DNA of 22,378 nt from CALMEH01 sp964548225 (lineage in GTDB: Bacteria; Acidobacteriota; Blastocatellia; Pyrinomonadales; Pyrinomonadaceae): NCBI GenBank assembly GCA_964548225.1, contig CAZJQP010000082.1:1-22378 (forward strand). Reading direction: 5' to 3'. Position numbers and translations under genes: made by a program. Below the pieces are notes generated by a model. The model saw only the letters and a program-made list of their open reading frames with translations. It was not told the DNA's origin and searched no databases. Below are positions 8,340-14,762 of this stretch, piece by piece. The stretch's first letter is position 1; every line of letters begins with the position of its first letter.

Positions 8340-8360
8340 ATTAGCCTAAATTGCAAAAGC

Positions 8361-8395
8361 AAAAAGCATCTCGATTCGGAGATGCTTTTCTTTTT
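8361..8395. terminator. Bidirectional intrinsic terminator between xylF and the Hsp70 gene
   Basis: Stem AAAAGCATCTC (8362-8372) pairs with GAGATGCTTTT (8379-8389) around a 6-base loop. A T-rich tail follows on the plus strand and A-runs on the other side, so it can stop transcripts from both convergent genes. It overlaps the last bases of the Hsp70 gene (stop at 8394-8396). The core sequence recurs at 14136-14167. Confidence 0.88.
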
Positions 8396-10928
8396 AGCCT
8401 CTTAACAAAGACGAATCATATTTCCCTTTCTCGTCTTCGGGCAATAAATCCAAAAGCGAAATCATAACTGGACGCATTTTTTCGAAATCGGCGTTTTCGG
8501 CGTGTAAAACTGAGGCTTGTCTTAACAATCTTCGGGCTTCGATGCGGTCTGCCCAATTTATGTCTAAAAAATCCCTTTCCCAATCGGCAACCATATATTT
8601 TGTTTGTTCACGCCACGTCAAAGCAAAAAAGAATGAATCTAAATTACTGAGCAATTCTTTTCCGAGTTTGATGTCTTTTTCGTTTATGATGCGTTCCGCT
8701 TGTCTTTGAAAATCAATAAGTTGGCGTGTTGAACGTGGGTTTCCAAAATCTTCATTCGCCATCTCCAAATCAGCTAATTTTTTCTCAATTCGCGCCTCCA
8801 GATTTTGCCATTCGTTGGCTTTTTGAATTTCCTCGATTTGTCGGAAACACTTCCGAAGTCTGTTCAAAATTCCGTCTCTCGCATCGTCATCAAAACCACT
8901 TCTTTCGAGTTCGTCCGAAATTTCGTCGAGTTCTTTCTCGATTTTTTCAACTTCAAGACTGTCCGCGTAGAAATCATCTTCTAAATCCCAATATTGCGAA
9001 TAGGCTTCGGCAAGATATTTTTCGAGATATTCTAAAGTAACTATTTCTTGACGAGTCTCAACAGGTGCTTTAACTTTTATTTTGAGATTTTGCTTAGGGA
9101 AGAATGCTTCACATAACGCGCCGTTATTATCAACTGTAATTGTGAGTTCAACCTCGCTTCCTGAATGAATTACTTCCGACACATCTTCGCCTGTGATAAC
9201 AAAGGTATAAGCGAGATTATTGTGAATCGCCGAACTTCCGTCAGCATCAATTTCCGCTTCATACACAGGTATTTTTACAACGTCTTCTCTTACGCTCGGA
9301 CGCAGTTGATTTTGAGTCCATAATGTTTTTGTATCCTTCGTCGTTCCTTTTGCAGGCATTAATGAATTTTTTTCGAGTCCTTTTATGTTCGTATAAATAT
9401 TGCGATTATCCAAATGGTCTCGAATTGCAATTCCAAAATTATATGAAAGCGCAGCAGGCGGAACTTTTGTTCCTTGGATAATTGTTATTTCACTTGGTTC
9501 ACAATCCAAACGATTGCCGAAATCGTCATAAAGATTAACCTGAAAAACATTGGCTTTGCCTTCGGTTAATTTTACCGTTATCATTTCGCCGATTTCGTCA
9601 ACTTTGATTTTCGGGCTTGTCCAAGCCTTGTCGCCGCGAGCCATTTCGACATAGACGGTTTCGGGAACTTCAAAGTCGGTTTTGTCGCGCAGAATTTTAA
9701 CGGTTACAAATTCCTCGGGTTCAACCGTTGTCGGTTCGTGTTTTATTTCGAGTTGGATTTTGCCGCGATTGCGCGTTTCGTCAAGGATTGATTCGGGAAT
9801 TTCGATGGTCGAAGCATATAACGCCGCACCACGGGCGACAATCGTCATCGGGTCATCAAAATAAGTTTTTTCGGAAATTTGTTCGTGAATCATTCGCCGT
9901 AAAATCGGTGAATAAGTCGGACCGCCGACCAAAATCACGGTTTGCAAATCTTCGCCTGTCAGCTTGTTGCGTTTCAGCAAATCCAAAGCAATATCAATCG
10001 CCCGCTGAAAAATCGGTTTTTCAATCTCTTCGAGTTCGCTTTCGGTCAAAACCAAATCAAGCTCAAACGGCGTTCCTTCATCATCATTACCAAAATCTTC
10101 ACCAAGTTCTGTTCCTATTTCAGATGAAGTTTTGAAACTAAGTTGAATTTTTGCTTCTTCTGCTCTCGGCTTCCAAGCATCTCGAAAAATCTCTTTTTTT
10201 CTGTCAACTCGTAAATAGGAATCAATTACAAAATTTTCTGTAAAATACGGAATAATTACTTCATCTACAATCGCATTATCAATATCTTTGCCACCTAAAT
10301 GATTATCGCCTTCGGTATCAAACACTTTCATAATGCCTTCTTCGGCGCGAACTAGCGCGGCATCAAAAGTGCCGCCGCCCATATCAAAAACAAGCCAAAT
10401 TCCGTCTTTATTGCCTGTGTCCAACCCATACGCGAAAGACGCGGCAACCGGCTCTTGCAAAAGTTCGCAATGCTTAAATCCGGCAAGTTGCGCGGCTTTG
10501 ACGGTTGCATCTTTTTGGTTAATGGTGAATTTCGCGGGAACTGTAACAACTACCGCATTTATATTTTCATCAGGAATATATGATTTGAGTTTTTTCAGAA
10601 TTTCTGCTGAAAGTTCTTCAGAAGAATATGCACGATTCATATTGGAACTAAAATATTTTTTATCAGTTCCCATTGTTCGCTTAAATTCGATGAAAGAGTT
10701 TGGTGTGTAATCAGCATTTCGAGCGGCAATTTGCTTATCACGACTAAATAAGGTAAATGCTTTATCACCCGCGAACATACTTTGCTTTGATGAAAAACTG
10801 ACACAGGACGGAGTAGTGTCTTTGAGAACATCAGATTTTAAAATTCTCGGTTCGCCGTCTTTCATTACAGCTATTGCCGAATTAGTCGTTCCCAAATCAA
10901 TGCCAAAATCTATTCTTTTTCTTTTCAT
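8394..10928 (-). CDS. Divergent Hsp70 (DnaK-family) ATPase with an unusual C-terminal half
   Basis: Hsp70-superfamily ATPase, probably a specialised chaperone and not the housekeeping DnaK. It has 844 residues, against about 640 for DnaK. The N-terminal actin-fold domain (about 1-375) carries phosphate-1 IDLGTTNS (residues 10-17), TVPAKFTINQKDAT, phosphate-2 VFDMGGGTFDAAL (near 182) and adenosine-site ILVGGPTYSPILRRMI (near 331), so ATP binding looks intact. No clear hydrophobic interdomain linker of the DnaK type is seen. The remainder is about 260 residues of beta-rich sequence, then an acidic coiled or helical tail (about 640-844). It is the last gene of a three-gene operon, 20 bases after the GrpE-like gene, with a good Shine-Dalgarno. 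The neighbours supply candidate co-chaperones. Substrate unknown. Confidence 0.9.
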   Translation of the reverse strand: MKRKRIDFGIDLGTTNSAIAVMKDGEPRILKSDVLKDTTPSCVSFSSKQSMFAGDKAFTLFSRDKQIAARNADYTPNSFIEFKRTMGTDKKYFSSNMNRAYSSEELSAEILKKLKSYIPDENINAVVVTVPAKFTINQKDATVKAAQLAGFKHCELLQEPVAASFAYGLDTGNKDGIWLVFDMGGGTFDAALVRAEEGIMKVFDTEGDNHLGGKDIDNAIVDEVIIPYFTENFVIDSYLRVDRKKEIFRDAWKPRAEEAKIQLSFKTSSEIGTELGEDFGNDDEGTPFELDLVLTESELEEIEKPIFQRAIDIALDLLKRNKLTGEDLQTVILVGGPTYSPILRRMIHEQISEKTYFDDPMTIVARGAALYASTIEIPESILDETRNRGKIQLEIKHEPTTVEPEEFVTVKILRDKTDFEVPETVYVEMARGDKAWTSPKIKVDEIGEMITVKLTEGKANVFQVNLYDDFGNRLDCEPSEITIIQGTKVPPAALSYNFGIAIRDHLDNRNIYTNIKGLEKNSLMPAKGTTKDTKTLWTQNQLRPSVREDVVKIPVYEAEIDADGSSAIHNNLAYTFVITGEDVSEVIHSGSEVELTITVDNNGALCEAFFPKQNLKIKVKAPVETRQEIVTLEYLEKYLAEAYSQYWDLEDDFYADSLEVEKIEKELDEISDELERSGFDDDARDGILNRLRKCFRQIEEIQKANEWQNLEARIEKKLADLEMANEDFGNPRSTRQLIDFQRQAERIINEKDIKLGKELLSNLDSFFFALTWREQTKYMVADWERDFLDINWADRIEARRLLRQASVLHAENADFEKMRPVMISLLDLLPEDEKGKYDSSLLRG

Positions 10929-10938
10929 TGTGAAATTC

Positions 10939-10944
10939 TTCTCC
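10939..10944 (-). promoter_or_regulatory. Ribosome binding site of the Hsp70 gene
   Basis: GGAGAA on the minus strand, 10 bases before the ATG at 10928, within the 20-base gap after the upstream stop codon. It fixes the start of the Hsp70 gene. Confidence 0.6.
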
Positions 10945-10948
10945 TAAA

Positions 10949-11836
10949 TTATTCACCGTAGCCGACAACCACTTCACCCGATTGGATAGTTTTACCTTCA
11001 AAATTTATATGTGGTTTTATTATCCGCCTTATTCGTTCTTCCCCAACATCAAGTTTTTCATCCGGCTCCATTGAAGCTAATAAATTCATTTCCTTTTCAT
11101 AAGATTTTCCGAGCAAATCAACGATTTCGTAGCCTTTGCCTTGCAAACTGTCCATCATATTGTTCAGAGCGCGGTTGAGTTGTTTTAAGCCGCGGGTTTC
11201 GGGATTCATATTGATAATGTTCATCCGCATTCGGTTCATTTCGTTGGCGACTTTCAGCACGAGCGAATGGTCAATTTCCTTTTCCTGCGGCTTTCGGTTG
11301 ACATTGTTTAGCTGAAGCGCGAGAATTTCCGCGAGTTTATTGTCGAGGCGGACGGATTCTTCTTCGAGACTTTTGCGCGTGGCGTTGATTGCCGTTTCCA
11401 AATCCGCCTTTTCGCTTTGCTGTTTTCGGCTCAAACGCCAAAACAAAGCAATTAAAATAATTGCGGCAACAACCGAAACAGCCAACCAAATCAAAGTGTT
11501 GCGGCTCAAAGACGTTTCCAAATCCGAAATCTTTTGATTTGCCGAATCATTATTGTCTTCAATCTTTTCGCTGATTGAATCTGCCTTCTGATTCAAATTT
11601 TCGTTTGCTTTGCCGAGCGCATTCTGCAATTTTTGAAGCTGTTCATTTTGATTATTTACCTTTTCCTGCACAGACGCAAGATTTTGGCGCAATTTTTCGT
11701 TTTCCGCCTTGACGCTTTCAATTTGCTTACGAAGTTTATTGACATCTTGCGCCAAAGCCGATTCGCGCTTTTGCCCGAAACCGTTTCCAACGAAAATCGC
11801 TGTGAACAAAATAATAATGAAAATTACGTTTTTCAT
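10949..11836 (-). CDS. Membrane-anchored coiled-coil protein with GrpE-like C-terminal domain
   Basis: Not confidently named; best read as a membrane-tethered nucleotide-exchange factor for the adjacent Hsp70. With the ATG at 11836 it has 295 residues. It begins with a hydrophobic signal or anchor (MKNVIFIIILFTAIFVGNGFG), then a long coiled coil (about 25-110: KLRKQIESVKAENEKLRQNL). A transmembrane helix follows (LIWLAVSVVAAIILIALFW, about 114-132), then a basic RLSRKQ stretch. The C-terminal domain (about 190-295) resembles GrpE: LNRALNNMMDSLQGKGYEIVD, then LLGKSYEKEM, ERIRRIIKPHINFEGKTIQ and a final VVVGYG strand. Topology inferred: coiled coil outside, GrpE-like part in the cytoplasm. A GTG start at 11872 would overlap the previous gene; the ATG leaves a 10-base gap and a cleaner signal. 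Confidence 0.6.
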   Translation of the reverse strand: MKNVIFIIILFTAIFVGNGFGQKRESALAQDVNKLRKQIESVKAENEKLRQNLASVQEKVNNQNEQLQKLQNALGKANENLNQKADSISEKIEDNNDSANQKISDLETSLSRNTLIWLAVSVVAAIILIALFWRLSRKQQSEKADLETAINATRKSLEEESVRLDNKLAEILALQLNNVNRKPQEKEIDHSLVLKVANEMNRMRMNIINMNPETRGLKQLNRALNNMMDSLQGKGYEIVDLLGKSYEKEMNLLASMEPDEKLDVGEERIRRIIKPHINFEGKTIQSGEVVVGYGE

Positions 11837-11846
11837 AAAACACAAA

Positions 11847-14042
11847 TTATTTATCGGCAAAATCTGCCGCACTTATCGGCGAAGTCCGTGCATTGCCGCC
11901 AACAGTTTTTCCGAGCGATGCGTTGTAATTCATCCATTCAATCCGGCTGCCGTTTCTAACGGCGGTAAAATCTAATGTTTCATCAAACTTTTCAAACGAT
12001 TCATCGGTCAAAAACTTCTTCGCATCGGATGAATAATTTTTGCCTAAACTGAATTTCAAATTATATTTGCCGCTTTTGACTCCGTTAATCTTAAAACTGC
12101 TTCTCGACTGAATATAAATTTGCTGATGAGTTTTTTCTGTGCTTAAATCAACAAGTTTGGCAATCGCATCCGTTTCCGTATTATTTTCGATAAAAAGCGA
12201 GCCGTAACCTTTGCTTCCACTTGCGATAAAAAGCGTTTCGCCGTTTTTCGGGCGCGTGATTTTTATATTTGTAGGCAACGGGCTTTTGTTAGTATTCGAG
12301 TTGGATTTGTTATTTGATTTGTTATTTGAAAGATTACTATTAGAGGTTATAGAATTTGAGCCAACATCAATCAAACCGCTGACAAGTAATAATCCAAAAA
12401 AACCGCTAAGAAGAATTACTGCCCAAGCCAACTTTCTGACTATTGTTTCGGCAAGCGGAAAAGCGGTATCTTGTTTAGGCGTTGAAAGATTCGTCTGTCT
12501 TTGGTTTGATACACTTCTGGAAACTGTTTGTTTTTGCGCCGAAAAAATCGGCGCATATAGTTCGTTTAGTTCACGTAGAGCAGTATTATTTTTTTGATAC
12601 TGCTGCCGCGTTTCCGCGTTCATTGAAAAATCTAAAAGCAAATTGCTAAGACGCTTCGCATCCGCTAAAGCGGTTTCTATAGCGTTCAAACGAAATTCCT
12701 TGTAATAATTATTATTCACTGCCTCAAGAAAGTTTTCATGAGCAGAATTTAGAACTTCAGCCATCATTCCTTGCGAATTTCTAACCACAATACTACTTAA
12801 CTTTATATAGAATTCATCATCCGCGCCAAGTTTTTCTTTGAGAATTTTGAGCAACGGACGACAAGCAATAACTAAACCGGAAGCATTCGCAAATGTGGCT
12901 GTTTGGGTTTGAAATTTATCCAAGTGATTTTTTATTTGTTCAATTTCAGATTCGACTTCCGAAAATTTTCTTTCTTCTTCTATTCCTTCTTCCCATTCTT
13001 TTACATTTGAAATATTTAGGGCGATTTTTTCCTTTACCGATTCGGAAACAGCCAACAGAGCGGCGCGGCGAAAAAGCCGTAAAGTGCGCCAAAACGGAGC
13101 ATTTCTCATTTCCTCGTTATTTGAATTGAAATATTCAATGGCGCAACTGAGAACTTCTAACGAAATTTTATCGGCAATCATTTCATAACGAATTGCGCGA
13201 ATTCCGAGAATTGATTTTAGTGCTTTAAGCGGCTTTCTTGTTCGGCGATAAAGTTCTTCGCCTAACGCAATAACACTTTCATAATCGTCTTCGCGTCTGC
13301 GTTCTATTTCCGTCAGAGAACTTTCAATTTTACTTTCTGCTTCCATTGCCAAAACCTCAAGCAAAGACTCTTGGATATTTATCGGTCTTTCTTCGGCGAT
13401 TTCGGCGATGTTGGAAACGTCAATCGCCAACTCTGATGAATTGCGATTGTGTGAAAAACTGTCCTCTAAATTAGCCACGAGGATTGTCGAAAACTGCTTC
13501 GTAACTTCATCGAAATCAATTTTTTCCTTGTTGGGTAAAACTAATTCCCTAAATTTTTCAAAATAATCCGTTTCAAACAGCATCAATTTCAAACGAATTG
13601 CCTGCCGAAAAAAAGACAACTCAATCTGAGAATCTGAAAACGCATTCAAAAAATTAAGCGTGGATAAATTATTCAATGCCGAGATTTTGCGAGATGTGAG
13701 CGAAGCCGACTCAACGATTGTATGCCAAATCTCTAACGCTTTCTCTATTCTTCCGCTCGCTAAACATTGAAAAGCTAATTCATCGGAGTTTCCGCAAACC
13801 GTGAACCAAAACAACGCATAAATTATTCTGTTCTGAGGATTTTCTATCTGGCTAAAGGCATTATCTAAAGATTCTGTGTTTCTTTTAATTCCCGGTAATG
13901 GCGTAAAGTCAAAATCGGTAATTATCTCTTTTTTGACATTTGAAAGCGCAGTTAATTTTGCCCGCTGGCGTTGGATTTCCCGTCCGGTGCAATTCGCTGA
14001 CAGCCCAATAATTCTAAATGGGTTATTAAAAATTGAGTCCAT
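11847..14042 (-). CDS. Large single-span membrane protein with a J-domain-like N-terminus
   Basis: First gene of the Hsp70 operon; function not established. It has 731 residues. Residues 1-80 look like a degenerate J domain: FNNPFRIIGLSANCTGREIQ resembles helix I and II starts of J proteins, and IENPQNRIIYALFWF resembles the helix IV/P-x-x-R end, but no HPD tripeptide is present. Residues 90-530 are charged and mostly alpha-helical, perhaps a helical-repeat scaffold. One transmembrane helix (AWAVILLSGFFGLLLVSGLI, about 535-555) is followed by an Asn/Ser-rich spacer and a beta-rich domain of about 140 residues to the C-terminus. Inferred topology: J-like and scaffold parts cytoplasmic, C-terminal domain periplasmic. 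The stop lies 10 bases before the ATG of the GrpE-like gene. J-like identity is moderate; a plain sensor or scaffold is the alternative. Confidence 0.55.
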   Translation of the reverse strand: MDSIFNNPFRIIGLSANCTGREIQRQRAKLTALSNVKKEIITDFDFTPLPGIKRNTESLDNAFSQIENPQNRIIYALFWFTVCGNSDELAFQCLASGRIEKALEIWHTIVESASLTSRKISALNNLSTLNFLNAFSDSQIELSFFRQAIRLKLMLFETDYFEKFRELVLPNKEKIDFDEVTKQFSTILVANLEDSFSHNRNSSELAIDVSNIAEIAEERPINIQESLLEVLAMEAESKIESSLTEIERRREDDYESVIALGEELYRRTRKPLKALKSILGIRAIRYEMIADKISLEVLSCAIEYFNSNNEEMRNAPFWRTLRLFRRAALLAVSESVKEKIALNISNVKEWEEGIEEERKFSEVESEIEQIKNHLDKFQTQTATFANASGLVIACRPLLKILKEKLGADDEFYIKLSSIVVRNSQGMMAEVLNSAHENFLEAVNNNYYKEFRLNAIETALADAKRLSNLLLDFSMNAETRQQYQKNNTALRELNELYAPIFSAQKQTVSRSVSNQRQTNLSTPKQDTAFPLAETIVRKLAWAVILLSGFFGLLLVSGLIDVGSNSITSNSNLSNNKSNNKSNSNTNKSPLPTNIKITRPKNGETLFIASGSKGYGSLFIENNTETDAIAKLVDLSTEKTHQQIYIQSRSSFKINGVKSGKYNLKFSLGKNYSSDAKKFLTDESFEKFDETLDFTAVRNGSRIEWMNYNASLGKTVGGNARTSPISAADFADK

Positions 14043-14135
14043 TATCAGAAAAAGATTGGAAATAATATTTGTTTCCGAATCAAACTAAAAAATATGCTGA
14101 TGTTTTACAATATACCAAAAAATGTAGGAAAAAAG

Positions 14136-14167
14136 AAAAAAGCATCTCCAAATCGAGATGCTTTTTT
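14136..14167 (-). terminator. Intrinsic terminator of the HNH nuclease gene
   Basis: AAAAAAGCATCTC (14136-14148) pairs perfectly with GAGATGCTTTTTT (14155-14167), loop 6 bases. On the minus strand the stem is followed by a T-rich run. It lies 15 bases past the HNH stop and upstream of the Hsp70 operon, so it insulates that operon from the tRNA/HNH transcript. Confidence 0.88.
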
Positions 14168-14182
14168 AATATTTGGAGACAT

Positions 14183-14584
14183 TTAGGCGTTTGCTTTTCT
14201 TCTGTGTTCGCGCCCGTTGCCTTTGTTGAGATTGCGGAAATTTGAGGTTAGCGAATGGCAATTCGGACAAATTAACTGCAAATTTTCTTCTTTGTTATTG
14301 AAATGATTTCCGTCTATGTGATTGACTTCGAGCGGAACTTTGTTTGTTGTCGGATGTCTTTTTTCCCAACCGCAAAGACAGCATTTCTCACCGTATTTTT
14401 CGAGCAAATATCTTTTTAGATGATTCGATAAAAGCGGCGTTTTTATGCCTCGGTTTCCGCTTACCAATCCCAATTTCCACTTTTCAATATATTTTTGATA
14501 TTGATAATCAAACTGACATTTATTTGAACAATATGTGTAAAATTTTCTTTTTGTAGGCTTGGAACAATTGAGACATTCTTTCAT
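14183..14584 (-). CDS. Small HNH endonuclease with N-terminal zinc finger
   Basis: Putative metal-dependent DNA-cleaving enzyme of the HNH family. It has 133 residues. An N-terminal Cys4 finger (C4, C7, C19, C23: CLNC ... YCSNKC) is followed by a basic linker and a C-terminal HNH core (about 65-118). The core has zinc ligands CCLCGW and CPNC, the betabetaalpha-metal motif VNHIDGNHFNNKEENLQLI and the final His in NCHSLTSNF. All expected catalytic residues are present. It lies 39 bases downstream of a tRNA-Thr on the same strand and has its own terminator. Such free-standing HNH genes are common in phages and as selfish elements, but no integrase, intron or att repeat is visible here. No strong Shine-Dalgarno was found. 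Biological role unknown. Confidence 0.85.
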   Translation of the reverse strand: MKECLNCSKPTKRKFYTYCSNKCQFDYQYQKYIEKWKLGLVSGNRGIKTPLLSNHLKRYLLEKYGEKCCLCGWEKRHPTTNKVPLEVNHIDGNHFNNKEENLQLICPNCHSLTSNFRNLNKGNGREHRRKANA

Positions 14585-14623
14585 AGGATTTGATTTTCAG
14601 AAAGAAGTTTGGAGAGAAAAAAA

Positions 14624-14698
14624 TGGAGCCGGTGATGGGAATCGAACCCGCGACCGATGGTTTACAAAACCATTGCTCTACCACTGAGCTACACCGGC
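14624..14698 (-). tRNA. tRNA-Thr (anticodon TGT)
   Basis: The minus-strand cloverleaf starts GCCGGTG at 14698. The D arm is GCTC...GAGC, the anticodon arm ATGGT-TTTGTAA-ACCAT with anticodon TGT, the T loop TTCGATT, the 3' acceptor CACCGGC, the discriminator T and an encoded CCA (14624-14626). Length is 72 plus CCA. The T stem GCGGG/CCCAT has one C-A mismatch and one G-T pair, which is slightly irregular. Everything else is canonical. Confidence 0.96.
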
Positions 14699-14723
14699 TT
14701 ACAGCAAATTGCCGCAAGCAAAA

Positions 14724-14753
14724 ATACTAACAAATAGTGAACGAATTCTGCAA
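14724..14753 (-). promoter_or_regulatory. Possible promoter of tRNA-Thr
   Basis: On the minus strand TTGCAG (14753-14748), an 18-base spacer and TAGTAT (14729-14724) lie about 25 bases before the tRNA 5' end. Both hexamers are imperfect. There is no terminator between the GGDEF/EAL gene and the tRNA, so read-through is an alternative source of transcription. Confidence 0.3.
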
Positions 14754-14762
14754 GTTGGAAAA

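Noticed and set aside
14183..14698. Genomic island inserted at tRNA-Thr
   Set aside because: No integrase, no duplicated tRNA end and no change in neighbouring gene style; only one small HNH gene is present.
14520..14717. Open reading frame on the minus strand running across the tRNA gene
   Set aside because: Its middle (CSSVVEQWFCKPSVAGSIPI) is the typical translation of a tRNA sequence, and it overlaps tRNA-Thr and the HNH gene; it is not a gene.
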